The notes below the pieces were generated by a model. The model did not search any database and was not told where the DNA came from. It saw nothing but the letters and a program-made list of their open reading frames with translations. The translations under genes were made by a program, and so were the position numbers. From the NCBI GenBank assembly GCA_965228125.1, contig OZ245791.1:3017561-3081560 (forward strand): 64,000 bases of DNA, given 5' to 3'. Origin of the DNA: GWF2-38-69 sp965228125. GTDB taxonomy: Bacteria; Verrucomicrobiota; Lentisphaeria; Victivallales; GWF2-38-69. This document shows, piece after piece, positions 42,966 through 52,855 of the stretch (position 1 is the first letter of the stretch; each line of letters starts with the position of its first letter).

Positions 42966-44501
42966 ATGAGCGAAAAGATAAAAGGGCAGTTAGATAAGAT
43001 AGGCAGTTATCTATGGGGAGAGAAATTCAGCCCTTGGTATTTGATATTTGTTTCACTTATTATGATGTTTTTTCTCTTGGGAAGCAGGGATCTGTGGACT
43101 CAGGAATACAGATGGGCAAACATATGCCAACAGATGATCATAAGGCATGACTATTTTCATCCGTTTTTAGATTCAGAAAATTATTATGACAAACCGCTTC
43201 TTTCTTACTGGATGATGATAGGATTGTCATATGTTTTCGGGTTTGGAAAATGGGCTTTGAGAATACCTGGTGTTATCGCGGGGCTTGTAAGTATCTGGGC
43301 TTGTTATGTGATTGGCGAAAAGCTCTCAGGAAGAAGGGCAGGGGTTATTGCTGCGTGGATGCTTACTGGTTCTTTCTGGTTTATCTTTTGGTCCAGGGTC
43401 TCGTGCGCAGATATGCTGAATGTCGGCGGGATAATGTTTGCTGTTGCATGGTTTATCCTACGGAAGGAAAAATTAAATTTTCTTACATATATAGTGATGT
43501 TCCTTGCTTTGACGATTACGGCTCTCTGTAAGGGTTTGGTCGCTCCTGTCGTTGCCGGATTGATCATATTGCCAATAATTTTACACGACAGAAAATGGAA
43601 AGAATATTTTAAACCTTCAATGTGGCTGGCCGGCATTATCTGTGCTGCACTCTACGCCTTGCCGTTTATTATTTCATCTGCCACGAATGCCCAAGCTTCG
43701 TATCAGGAAAGTGGTTTATACCTGGTCTTTAGGGAAAATATTCTCAGATATGTAAAACCTTTTGACCATGAAGATCCTATCTATACATATTTTATTTATC
43801 TGCCGCTGTATTCGGCGCCTTGGATAGTATTTACGCTATTAGGGCTTTATGCGGGAATCAAAAGGTGGAAGGAAATTCCATTTTCTTCAAGGTTCTATAT
43901 ACTGGCTCTAGCATTGGTATTTGTCTTTTTTACTCTGTCGGGTTCAAGAAGAAGTTATTATGTTCTTCCGATGATCCCCCTTGCTATTCTGATAGCTGCA
44001 GATTGGCTAAAGCCTAACCTGGATAAAAACAGAATCCTGTCAAGATTATTTGCGGTTCTCTTAGTCGCTTCATTGATTACTATTATGATATATCAGCTAG
44101 CCATGGCTATTGCGTACAGCAAAGGAGGCAATGAAAAATTCGCCAAAGATATATCCGAATATGCGACTTCTATAAGACCTCTGAATAGCTGGAACATGGT
44201 TTTTGTTAACGTAAAAGAGGATGAAGCTCGTGGTGTAAATTTCTATTTAAACCAAAATAAACTCCCTTCATTTACATCTTTGGATAAAGTAAAAATAGCC
44301 ACCTCTTCCCCCGATATACTGGTGATGCCTTTAGATTTTTATAATAAAGATTTTAAGGAGAAAATGTCATTAGAAACGGAAAAATACCACATAATCTACT
44401 CCAAATCCGTACTTTACAGGCAGCATAAGGATTACAAAAGAACCAAGGACTTGCTCGTAGCTATCATTCCTGTAGTCCCGAAAACAGACTCTTCACATTA
44501 A
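42966..44501 (+). CDS. GT39-type (ArnT/PMT-like) membrane glycosyltransferase
   Basis: A 511-residue polytopic membrane protein with about 12 hydrophobic helices. The first periplasmic loop contains GSRDLWTQEYRWANICQQM with the acidic residues used by this family (about residue 33). It is followed by RHDYFHPFLDSENYYDKPLLSYWMM (about 60), the lipid-phosphate-sugar transferase signature. Such enzymes move a sugar from a polyprenyl carrier to lipid A or protein. The acceptor is unknown. It follows the small coiled-coil gene by 17 bp. Confidence 0.85.
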   Translation: MSEKIKGQLDKIGSYLWGEKFSPWYLIFVSLIMMFFLLGSRDLWTQEYRWANICQQMIIRHDYFHPFLDSENYYDKPLLSYWMMIGLSYVFGFGKWALRIPGVIAGLVSIWACYVIGEKLSGRRAGVIAAWMLTGSFWFIFWSRVSCADMLNVGGIMFAVAWFILRKEKLNFLTYIVMFLALTITALCKGLVAPVVAGLIILPIILHDRKWKEYFKPSMWLAGIICAALYALPFIISSATNAQASYQESGLYLVFRENILRYVKPFDHEDPIYTYFIYLPLYSAPWIVFTLLGLYAGIKRWKEIPFSSRFYILALALVFVFFTLSGSRRSYYVLPMIPLAILIAADWLKPNLDKNRILSRLFAVLLVASLITIMIYQLAMAIAYSKGGNEKFAKDISEYATSIRPLNSWNMVFVNVKEDEARGVNFYLNQNKLPSFTSLDKVKIATSSPDILVMPLDFYNKDFKEKMSLETEKYHIIYSKSVLYRQHKDYKRTKDLLVAIIPVVPKTDSSH

Positions 44502-44526
44502 TTAAAATATCAAATCGGAGATATCT

Positions 44527-45012
44527 ATGCCGCACCATGACATGCTAGTAAGACTGTATGATATTAAGGATGACTGGTCGTTCATTGGAGAACAGGAGGA
44601 AAAGGGGATTTTTATACGAAAAGCCATAGGCCCTGAAAAATCAAAAATTGTGAAGTGGGCCGAAGAAAAATTCAGCGAATATTGGGGCTCTGAAGCTGAT
44701 AAAGCTATGTCCAATTTTCCTGTATCTTGTTTTATCGCTATAAAAAATAATAAACTTATAGGTTTTGCATGTTATGATTCCACAGCTTTGGGCTTTTTCG
44801 GGCCCACCGGAGTATCTGAAGAATGCAGAGGCAAAGGAACAGGCAAGGCTCTTTTGCTTTCATGCCTGCTTGATATGAAGCTCAAAGGCTACGGCTATGC
44901 GGTAATCGGAGCTGTCGGGCCAGCCGAATTTTACGCAAAAACAGTCGGAGCTACCATTATTTCTGGCTCGGAACAAAGCGTTTACAAGAATTTATTGGGC
45001 AAAGATTTTTAG
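44527..45012 (+). CDS. GNAT-family N-acetyltransferase
   Basis: A 161-residue acetyltransferase with a recognisable acetyl-CoA site: FFGPTGVSEECRGKGTGKALLLSCLLDMKLKGYGYAVIG (about residues 98-136). The RGKGTGKALL element is the pyrophosphate-binding loop. The substrate is unknown. It lies 25 bp after the GT39 gene in the same direction and ends the aroF-headed run. The permease gene opposes it. Confidence 0.85.
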   Translation: MPHHDMLVRLYDIKDDWSFIGEQEEKGIFIRKAIGPEKSKIVKWAEEKFSEYWGSEADKAMSNFPVSCFIAIKNNKLIGFACYDSTALGFFGPTGVSEECRGKGTGKALLLSCLLDMKLKGYGYAVIGAVGPAEFYAKTVGATIISGSEQSVYKNLLGKDF

Positions 45013-45062
45013 GGGCATCTGCACGCAAAAATGCCTAATGTGGAAAATTAGCTCAAATATCC

Positions 45063-46628
45063 TCAACTGTGTATTGTGGATGCTTCTTCTTTACCATAGC
45101 TTTTCTGATATATCATCAGGTAGAATAAGACAAGCGCTATGAGAAACACCACAATGTTTCCGTAAATACTATTTGCTAACACAGGGTGGAAATCATGGAT
45201 ATATGTAGCCACACAGGTAAACGCCATATAGGCAAATATAGACCATGAAGAATAGCATGCGTTCATAAAGCCGGCAATCTGCCCTTTATGATATACGGAA
45301 ACATACATCGTAAAGCAAGTTACGTGTAAAATGAAGTTTGTCAAAACAGCTTTGAAACCCGCAAGGGTAATCAAATATGTCATAAGCAGAAAAACTATCA
45401 CGCTCAATGTCAGCCCGAATTTCATTCTGAATGGCCTGATGAGATTTGGTTTGCTTAACCTTAACTTATACAACGCCACAGGCACTGCGACACAAGCTAA
45501 AATCTGAAATACCGTTACTAATTCTACTATGCTCTGCCAACTTTTGAATATAAACATGACAGCTATACTGAGAATGGAACTTAGCAACAAAGAACGTCTT
45601 GAAAAGTTAAATACCGGATGAGTATCGCTGAAGTATGTAGGTATTTGTTTGTCCTTTGCCATTCCTGCCATCATTCTTGAAGCCGCCCCCAGATAAACAA
45701 CTCCCGTACCTGATGGACTTAAGCAAGCATCAAGGTAGAGCACTACAGAAAAAAAGTTAAGCCCCAAAATAATCGCAAGCTGCGCAAGAGGAGAAGTAAA
45801 ATTAATTCCGTGCCAACCGCCATTTGCCAGCATTGAATTTGGAACAGCACCAATAAATGAAGCCTGCAAAAGGAGATATATCCCAAGGCAAATAGCTACG
45901 CTTGAAACCAATGCGATCGGAATGATTTTTGAAGCATTTTTGAATTCTGAAGCAAAGGCGGCGATGTATTGGAAACCATAGAAAGCGTAAAATATGCCGC
46001 ATCCGACAATTGCAGAGAAAATACTGCTTACGCCAAACGGCATAAAACCGCCAGTTGAGGCTTGGGTAAAGTGCGAAGGTTCAAATTGAGCTATGATAAA
46101 CAATATTCCGGCAAGTGTGGGTATTACTATTTTTATGACTGTGATGGCGTTGTTTACCTTTCCAAGGGACTTAATGCCCCAGTAGTTAGCCAGCGTATAT
46201 AGGATCACAAGCACTGTGGCCACCAATGTCCCAATAAGAGTGAAGTGTTGATTTACAAACAAATAAGGAGTAAGGCTGGGAAAAACCGTGCTTATGTATT
46301 GAGCTGTGGCTTCTGCTTCCGAAGGAATCATGAGTAGAACTCCAGCCCAGTTGGATATTGCAACGACAAATCCCATATCTCTATTGTGAGACACTACCAG
46401 AAGCCTTCCAAACAGCCCTGTAATGGGAAACATTGTTGCGATTTCGGCAAGAAGCAATGCTATAAAAAGGGCTAAAACAGCTCCGATTATCCATGAAAAA
46501 ATAGCAGCGGGGCCTGCGACTTTTGAGGCATAGTAAGAGGCAAAGAGCCATCCGCTTCCAACAATTGCTCCGATTCCTATAAAAGTCGATGTTATCAGGC
46601 TGTTAAAAGAACCCTCATGTTTTCCCAT
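45063..46628 (-). CDS. APC-family amino acid permease
   Basis: A 521-residue inner-membrane transporter with about 12 helices. The first helix has STFIGIGAIVGSGWLFASYYASKVAGPAA (about residue 13), the GxG motif of amino-acid/polyamine permeases. ALLLAEIATMFPITG (about 57) follows. It likely takes up or exchanges an amino acid; given the two glutamate dehydrogenases, glutamate or related substrates are conceivable (inference only). AGGAGGA precedes the ATG at 46628. A divergent recX gene starts 122 bp away. Confidence 0.88.
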   Translation of the reverse strand: MGKHEGSFNSLITSTFIGIGAIVGSGWLFASYYASKVAGPAAIFSWIIGAVLALFIALLLAEIATMFPITGLFGRLLVVSHNRDMGFVVAISNWAGVLLMIPSEAEATAQYISTVFPSLTPYLFVNQHFTLIGTLVATVLVILYTLANYWGIKSLGKVNNAITVIKIVIPTLAGILFIIAQFEPSHFTQASTGGFMPFGVSSIFSAIVGCGIFYAFYGFQYIAAFASEFKNASKIIPIALVSSVAICLGIYLLLQASFIGAVPNSMLANGGWHGINFTSPLAQLAIILGLNFFSVVLYLDACLSPSGTGVVYLGAASRMMAGMAKDKQIPTYFSDTHPVFNFSRRSLLLSSILSIAVMFIFKSWQSIVELVTVFQILACVAVPVALYKLRLSKPNLIRPFRMKFGLTLSVIVFLLMTYLITLAGFKAVLTNFILHVTCFTMYVSVYHKGQIAGFMNACYSSWSIFAYMAFTCVATYIHDFHPVLANSIYGNIVVFLIALVLFYLMIYQKSYGKEEASTIHS

Positions 46629-46750
46629 AAGTCCTCCTAGTTGGAATATTGTGTATTTTGTTAGTTTATAAAGCTTTAAAAAGGAGAAAGAGAGATTAGC
46701 ATAATTACTGAAAAGTAAAATGCCAATTTTAAATAAGAGTTTTTAAGAAA

Positions 46751-47383
46751 ATGGGCACAGTTAAAGTTGAGAGTATCAAAAACGCCAATTCCTTTTTTAA
46801 GATAATATTATCTAATGGGCAATCGTTTCTCCTTTTGCCTGACATCGTCTATGGCAGAAGCCTGAAAGAGGGGAGTATCTACGAGAAAAACTATTTGGAT
46901 ATGCTAACAGAAGAAAACGAAGAGCTTTTATGCTTCAATGCACTGTTGAAAATTGTCGGGAGCAGGTTGCACTCGACAGCCGAGATCAGGAGAAAACTGT
47001 CGCTTAAAAGATTCAAAAGCACTGTGATTGAAAAAACCATTCTTAAGGCTGTTGAATCAGGCGTGACTGATGACAAGGTTGCTGCTCAGTGCTATAGAAA
47101 CGAACTTGTCGCAAAAGGATATGGTTCACTAAGGGTCAAAGAATCGTTCCGCAGGAAAGGGTTCTCCAAAAGTATCATAGAAAGTATGATTTCGGAAGAA
47201 GACAAAGAGTCGAGCAGTGAAAAAGAAAGTGCCAGAAATGTTTTCTGTAAAAAGCTCTCTTTCCTGCAAAAAGACAAAAATCTCCAGAAACAAAAGGTAA
47301 AAGAAAAGATTTTCAGATTCATGCAGGGAAGAGGTTATTCCAATGACATAATTTTTTCTCTTATCAAAGAGCTTATGGAATAG
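46751..47383 (+). CDS. recX: RecX-type regulator of RecA
   Basis: A 210-residue protein with the repeated three-helix RecX pattern. Examples are LLKIVGSRLHSTAEIRRKLSLKRF (about residue 64), KAVESGVTDDKVAAQCYRNELVAKGYGSLRVKESFRRKGFSKSIIES (about 98) and VKEKIFRFMQGRGYSNDIIFSLIKEL (about 180). RecX binds RecA and inhibits filament function. recA is not in view. The lepA start follows after 102 bp. Confidence 0.88.
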   Translation: MGTVKVESIKNANSFFKIILSNGQSFLLLPDIVYGRSLKEGSIYEKNYLDMLTEENEELLCFNALLKIVGSRLHSTAEIRRKLSLKRFKSTVIEKTILKAVESGVTDDKVAAQCYRNELVAKGYGSLRVKESFRRKGFSKSIIESMISEEDKESSSEKESARNVFCKKLSFLQKDKNLQKQKVKEKIFRFMQGRGYSNDIIFSLIKELME

Positions 47384-47485
47384 TTGGATTCTTTTATTTC
47401 AGATGAATTAGAATTTCTTTGTTGCAGATGTAAGTTTAGCTTCTTATCCTTTTGAATTTTATAAATCCAGTTATTTAATTTGACG

Positions 47486-49288
47486 ATGAACAAAAACTTT
47501 ATTCGTAATTTTGCCATTGTTGCTCATATAGACCATGGAAAATCCACTCTTGCCGATAGATTTCTCGAAGTAACAAGCTGTATAAGCAAAAGGGATTTTC
47601 AGAATCAAATCCTTGACAGTATGGATCTTGAAAGAGAAAGAGGCATTACAATAAAATCACACCCTGTCAGGATGGCTTATAAGGCTAATGATGGAAAAGA
47701 GTATGAATTCAACCTTATAGATACTCCCGGACATGTGGACTTTACTTATGAGGTCAGCAGATCTCTTGCTGCCTGCGAAGGCGCTTTGTTGTTAGTGGAT
47801 GCGGCACAGGGTGTTCAGGCTCAGACTGTGGCAAATGCCAAGCTGGCTGTGAGACAAAATCTTGTTATCATCCCTGTTATAAACAAAATTGACCTGCCGG
47901 CTGCCAATGTGGAATTGTGCTGTCAGCAACTGGAAGAAATATTGGCTATTCCAAAAGAAGAGGTTCTTTTGGCAAGTGCAAAGGAAGGAATAGGTATAAA
48001 GGAAATACTTGATGCAGTCATAGCAAGAGTCCCGCCTCCTAAGACCCCCACTGACCTAAAAGGCACAAGCGCCCTGATATTCGACTCTACCTACAACTCA
48101 TTCAGAGGAGTGGTTAACTATGTAAAGATGGAGAAAGGTTTTCTTAAAAGAGGGCACAAAATCCGTCTTTTCAGTAATGATCTCGAGAGCGAAATAAAAG
48201 AAGTAGGTTATTTCAAACTTGGCATGGTGCCGCTTGAGGAACTTACAGAGGGTTCTGTGGGGTATGTGATAGCAAATATAAAATCCCCGGCGGATACCAA
48301 AATAGGCGACACCATCACAAGATTGGATGACAGGGTTGATTCGCCTCTCCCGGGATTCAAGGAGATAAAGCCACTGGTTTTTAGCGGAATTTATCCTATA
48401 GATACAGGCGATTACGAACAGCTCAAATTCAGCATGGCTAAACTTCAGCTTAACGATTCTGCCTTTGTATATCAGGCGGAGAGCTGCGTTGCTTTGGGGT
48501 TTGGATTCAGATGCGGATTTCTCGGTTTGCTGCACATGGAAATTATTCAGGAAAGGTTAAGGCGCGAGTATGATATGGATATTATCGCTACTTACCCAAG
48601 CGTCGTTTATAAGGTTTACCTCAAGAGCGGGGAAATGATTCACGTCGATAACCCGATACACCTACCTGACCCTACAAAGATAGAGAAGATAGAAGAACCT
48701 ATTATTCAGTCAAGCATAATGATCCCGAATATATACATCGGAGAAGTTATGAATCTTGTTCTTAACAAAAGAGGTGAATGCTCTTCTACCGAGTCAGTTG
48801 ATGCTAACCATGTCATAATAACAGCTCTTCTGCCGTTACATGAAATACTTATAGACTTTCATGACAAACTCAAATCCTGCACTAAAGGTTACGGGAGCAT
48901 GGATTATGAGCCGCATGGTTATAAAGCTGACGATCTGGTTAAGCTTGACATTCTGGTACATGGTGAACCCGTGGATGCTTTCTCTTCAATCGTTCACAGG
49001 AGTTTTGCTGAATCAAGAGGCCGTCAGATAGCTGAAAAATTAAAGAATGTAATACCTTCACAGATGTTCCAGGTGCCGATACAGGCGGCTATTGGAGGCA
49101 AAGTTATTGCCAGAGAGACTATTAAACAGCTTCGCAAGAACGTTATAGCTAAGTGTTATGGCGGGGATATCTCCAGAAAGAGGAAACTTCTGGACAAACA
49201 GAAAGAAGGTAAAAAGAAGATGAAACAGGTCGGAAAAGTCAATATTCCACAGGAAGCCTTCGTTGAAATACTAAAATCCGAAACATGA
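47486..49288 (+). CDS. lepA: Elongation factor 4 (LepA)
   Basis: A ribosome-associated GTPase of 600 residues. G1 is AHIDHGKSTLADRF (about residue 12), G2 ERGITIKS (about 50), G3 DTPGHVDFTYEV (about 80) and G4 NKIDLPAA (about 133). The LepA C-terminal domain ends with GGDISRKRKLLDKQKEGKKKMKQVGKV, its diagnostic tail. The ATG at 47486 is taken instead of the TTG at 47480. The stop overlaps the lepB start by 4 bp, giving the common lepA-lepB coupling. Confidence 0.97.
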   Translation: MNKNFIRNFAIVAHIDHGKSTLADRFLEVTSCISKRDFQNQILDSMDLERERGITIKSHPVRMAYKANDGKEYEFNLIDTPGHVDFTYEVSRSLAACEGALLLVDAAQGVQAQTVANAKLAVRQNLVIIPVINKIDLPAANVELCCQQLEEILAIPKEEVLLASAKEGIGIKEILDAVIARVPPPKTPTDLKGTSALIFDSTYNSFRGVVNYVKMEKGFLKRGHKIRLFSNDLESEIKEVGYFKLGMVPLEELTEGSVGYVIANIKSPADTKIGDTITRLDDRVDSPLPGFKEIKPLVFSGIYPIDTGDYEQLKFSMAKLQLNDSAFVYQAESCVALGFGFRCGFLGLLHMEIIQERLRREYDMDIIATYPSVVYKVYLKSGEMIHVDNPIHLPDPTKIEKIEEPIIQSSIMIPNIYIGEVMNLVLNKRGECSSTESVDANHVIITALLPLHEILIDFHDKLKSCTKGYGSMDYEPHGYKADDLVKLDILVHGEPVDAFSSIVHRSFAESRGRQIAEKLKNVIPSQMFQVPIQAAIGGKVIARETIKQLRKNVIAKCYGGDISRKRKLLDKQKEGKKKMKQVGKVNIPQEAFVEILKSET

Positions 49289-50496
49289 TTTATATGCTCA
49301 AATACTTCAAAAACAGGCGCGCCCGAAAAGAACTACACCATCTCAAAAAAAGAGTCGAAGGGATACTCAAAAGAGATGATGACATCCTTTCTATTTCCAT
49401 TAAAAAGGATTTAAACTCAATTTCGGATAAAGTGGAATCCCTAGAAAATGCCGGTCCCGATAAAACTGAAAAAGAATACCAGATCCTTCTGGACAAATTC
49501 TCTAAATTGTTTCCACCTAGAAGATTCAAATTTATCAGGGAATATGCTGAAATATTGGTCGTTGCCTTGACCGTGGCATTCGGGGTAAGGGCTCTTTATG
49601 CGCAGCCTTTCAAAATCCCTACAAGCAGTATGCAGCCGACTCTCTTCGGCATCCATTATGTAGAAAAATCCGTAGTTCCGCCCATTCCTCAGCCATTGAA
49701 CTATCTTCTTTTCTCTACGCTAAGGGCTTTATTGACTATCGAACAGGAAGGGAGTTTTCAGGGTTTATACCCTCCTTATAACAAATATCTCATCTTCCCA
49801 TGGACATCATTGCAAATCGGCGATGAAAAGTACAGTCTTCCCGGTACAGCCCAGAAAGTAGCAGAATATTGTTTTAGTAAGTTTGCTGAAATCCCATCTG
49901 AGTTTCCTACGGGATTTACCGTCTGTGATGGCTACCTTTCGGATGGCGACCACTTGTTTGTCAACAGGCTCTCTTACCATTTCACTGAACCGGGCAGGGG
50001 AGATATTGTCGTATTTACTACAAACGGACTAAAAAACGACTCCAGCGGCGAACCTCTTTCCAATATAGGTTTCTACTATGTTAAAAGGCTTGTCGGGCTG
50101 CCGGGGGACACCCTTAAAATAGAAAATAAAGTTCTCATGGTAAAAACAAAAAATTCTGATAAATTTGTACCTATTACCGACTTTGGTATTGAAGCTTTTA
50201 GAAGGGTTTACTCTGATAAAGGCGGATATCAGCCCTATATTGCGACAGGCAGGCTGGCTGTCGGTTCGGAAGTGAAAGTCCCTGCCGACTCATATTTTAT
50301 GCTCGGCGACAATACCCTTTGGAGCGCTGACAGCAGATACTGGGGATTTGTTCCCCGTTCAAATATAGTAGGCAAAGCTTCTTTTGTTTTCTGGCCTTTC
50401 TCAAGAAGGTTCGGACTATCGGATGAAAACAGTGAATTGGACGTTCCGACCACTGTAGGGCCTAATGGCTACATAAAGGCAATGACGCTTCAATGA
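49285..50496 (+). CDS. lepB: Signal peptidase I
   Basis: This membrane serine protease removes Sec/Tat signal peptides at the periplasmic face. The 403-residue length is long because of a charged N-terminal region of about 85 residues. The membrane helix is followed by the catalytic Ser in FKIPTSSMQPTL (about residue 111-117). The catalytic Lys lies in YYVKRLVGLPGDTL (about 264). LGDNTLWSADSRYWGFVP (about 341) is the box E signature. Overlap with lepA is ATGA. An in-frame ATG at 49294 is also possible. Confidence 0.95.
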   Translation: MIYMLKYFKNRRARKELHHLKKRVEGILKRDDDILSISIKKDLNSISDKVESLENAGPDKTEKEYQILLDKFSKLFPPRRFKFIREYAEILVVALTVAFGVRALYAQPFKIPTSSMQPTLFGIHYVEKSVVPPIPQPLNYLLFSTLRALLTIEQEGSFQGLYPPYNKYLIFPWTSLQIGDEKYSLPGTAQKVAEYCFSKFAEIPSEFPTGFTVCDGYLSDGDHLFVNRLSYHFTEPGRGDIVVFTTNGLKNDSSGEPLSNIGFYYVKRLVGLPGDTLKIENKVLMVKTKNSDKFVPITDFGIEAFRRVYSDKGGYQPYIATGRLAVGSEVKVPADSYFMLGDNTLWSADSRYWGFVPRSNIVGKASFVFWPFSRRFGLSDENSELDVPTTVGPNGYIKAMTLQ

Positions 50497-50511
50497 TAAT
50501 GGTATGATTTA

Positions 50512-52290
50512 ATGACGGATTTCACTCTTCCTAAAAATATCTTTAGAGAGAAGGAGGCTTACCTTATTTCACGAAAGACTTTTTTCTCAAAACTCTTGGT
50601 TCTTTTTTTATCCGGTTTGATTCTGTCTCTTGCCTTTCCAGCATACAATATCAGTCTCTTGGGCTGGATAGGAATTGTGCCATTATACTTATTGATAAAA
50701 GATGCCAGAGCCGGCAAGGCTTTTGTCTTTGGGCTTGCATGGGGATACGGATGGGCCATAGCTTCATTTTTCTGGCTGGGAAAAATAGAGCCTTTTATTC
50801 CTTTTGCGATGTCTTGGGTACTGGCCCTCTTTCCTGCTCTTTGGGCATTGTTCGTATCGCTGTCCATAAGAAACATACTTATTCCAAATTCTGTCAGGTT
50901 GCTTGGGTATACCGAGTCAAGAAAATACCTCATTGAAAACAGGCTTCATCTCAAAAAGATATATGCTGTTTTTCTTTTTACTTCTTTCTGGTGTTTTATT
51001 GAGTGGCTGAGAAGCTGGATTTTTACCGGACTGCCCTGGAATTATATGGCTGTAACACAGTGGGATCAGTCTTTGCTAATCCAGATTGCGTCAGTTACAG
51101 GAATTTATGGAGTCAGCTTTGTAGTTGTCTTCGCGAATTTATCCATAGCAGAACTCATTTACTCTATTATAAACCATTTTAAATACCGCACTGCTTTTTA
51201 TCGTCCCGCTGTCTTTTATGCTGCTGTGTTCATCGTGCTTTTAAACGGGCTGTTTGGCTACTTCGCGATTAAAAACCATACTGAAAAAACTTATGAATCC
51301 GTGAACCTGAAAGCGCTGCTCATACAGGGCGACATACCTCAAATCAGATCCTATTCACCTCAACAGGCTACGGAAGCCTTGGATGTTTATTCCAAATATT
51401 CCGAAGACTTGCTGCCTGCCAAACCCGATGTTCTTATATGGCCGGAAAGCGCAGTTCCTCAGCCATTGTACGGAAACGGCTACCTCAGTTACCAATACCG
51501 CACAGTAATAAGCAATCTTATAAGGACATATCATGTCCCGATTCTTCTGGGGACAATTTATTACGACAGCAGCAGGGAAAGTTTGATGTCCGAAGATTTC
51601 AAGGCATACAACAGCGCTGTTTATATCAAAAAGAACACTAAAGCAGAAGCCGTCTATAGCAAAATGCACTTAGTCCCGTGGGGTGAATACACTCCGGGAG
51701 AAAATCTTTTCCCTCTAAGCTTAATCTACCCTTGGATAAAACAGAAATTCGGGATGGGAAGAGACCTGTCACCAGGCAATGAAAGTACTATTTTTAATCT
51801 CAAGGAAGGCATTCGGGCCTCTGTCCTGATATGCTTTGAAGATGCCTTTTCCTATGTAGTAAGAAAACATGTCTTAAGTGGAGCTAATTTACTTATAACC
51901 ATTACAAATGACGCATGGTTTCCGGATTCAAACGAACCTTCCCAACACCTGGCCGAGGCTGTTTTTAAGTCCGTAGAAAACAATAGAACCATGATTCGCT
52001 CAGGGAACAACAGCGGCACTTGCGTAATCAATCCACTTGGAATGATTACAGATTCGATATTTACAGAAAATATTAATGGAACGATCATTCCATTGCCAGA
52101 CAAACAGGGCAGGGGTGGAGCGGTATTTGATGTAAATGTTGAGAAAAATCCTGAATTAACCTTTTACACAAAATACGGCGATAAGTTTATCTTGCTTTTA
52201 TGTTTCATCGTCTTTTCAGGTATCCTTTGGTCTTTCTTTCAATGGAAAGAACGCAAGATGCAACTCTACCGACTAATAACCAAGTCCTAA
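50512..52290 (+). CDS. lnt: Apolipoprotein N-acyltransferase
   Basis: The final enzyme of lipoprotein maturation, in the inner membrane. It has 592 residues with about six N-terminal helices (about 30-230), then a nitrilase-like periplasmic domain. The triad can be read as Glu in LIWPESAVPQP (about 309), Lys in SKMHLVPWGEYTPGE (about 383) and Cys in VLICFEDAFSYVV (about 441). The presence of lnt supports a double-membrane envelope. It follows lepB by 15 bp in a lepA-lepB-lnt run. Confidence 0.95.
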   Translation: MTDFTLPKNIFREKEAYLISRKTFFSKLLVLFLSGLILSLAFPAYNISLLGWIGIVPLYLLIKDARAGKAFVFGLAWGYGWAIASFFWLGKIEPFIPFAMSWVLALFPALWALFVSLSIRNILIPNSVRLLGYTESRKYLIENRLHLKKIYAVFLFTSFWCFIEWLRSWIFTGLPWNYMAVTQWDQSLLIQIASVTGIYGVSFVVVFANLSIAELIYSIINHFKYRTAFYRPAVFYAAVFIVLLNGLFGYFAIKNHTEKTYESVNLKALLIQGDIPQIRSYSPQQATEALDVYSKYSEDLLPAKPDVLIWPESAVPQPLYGNGYLSYQYRTVISNLIRTYHVPILLGTIYYDSSRESLMSEDFKAYNSAVYIKKNTKAEAVYSKMHLVPWGEYTPGENLFPLSLIYPWIKQKFGMGRDLSPGNESTIFNLKEGIRASVLICFEDAFSYVVRKHVLSGANLLITITNDAWFPDSNEPSQHLAEAVFKSVENNRTMIRSGNNSGTCVINPLGMITDSIFTENINGTIIPLPDKQGRGGAVFDVNVEKNPELTFYTKYGDKFILLLCFIVFSGILWSFFQWKERKMQLYRLITKS

Positions 52291-52415
52291 CTCAACAGTG
52301 AGCCTGTAAGGAATAGCGACAGATAATTCTTTATTGCCTGGTTTTTAAGTTCAGTCAGCAAAAGATTTTAAATAGCCTTCACCTGTTTTTGGCGGATGAT
52401 GTTTCAATGGCGATG

Positions 52416-52706
52416 TTATGATAACCTGGTCATTTTATGGACTTCGGCAAGTTCAACAATATCCGGCAAAACAGAACCTAATCTCCTGAGATGCTCTGAT
52501 GAAAGATGTTTATCAAGTAATTCATTTGATTCCCAGTTTTCATGAAAAAAGAATATCCCTGCGTCATTGTTATCCTCATGAAGATCGTAATTTATGCAGC
52601 CTTTCTCTTTTCTGGTGGGCTCCAAAAGCTTGTATAATTCAGATTTGACTTGTTCGCTGCATCCCTGTTTTGCCTTGAATTTAGCTATGACAGTTACTGG
52701 TGGCAT
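52416..52706 (-). CDS. Antibiotic biosynthesis monooxygenase-domain protein (ABM)
   Basis: A 96-residue ferredoxin-like-fold protein. Its start, PPVTVIAKFKAKQGCSEQVKSELYKLLEPTRKEKGCINYDLHEDN (about residue 2), and FFHENWESNELLDKHLSSEHLRRL (about 53) are typical of the ABM/YgiN family. Members act as small quinol or heme oxygenases or remain uncharacterised. The start has no clear Shine-Dalgarno. It stands alone, convergent with lnt. Confidence 0.88.
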   Translation of the reverse strand: MPPVTVIAKFKAKQGCSEQVKSELYKLLEPTRKEKGCINYDLHEDNNDAGIFFFHENWESNELLDKHLSSEHLRRLGSVLPDIVELAEVHKMTRLS

Positions 52707-52855
52707 AATATTCCTTTTTTTGTTATTTATAATTACAAATCAGATTGAAAAACAATTCTAGCCTCAATTGGGATACATAGCTATAATAACTCAATGAAAT
52801 GAACTATAGTCATGCGGCCTTGGGCTAAAAATATGAATTCATTCTATATGTATCC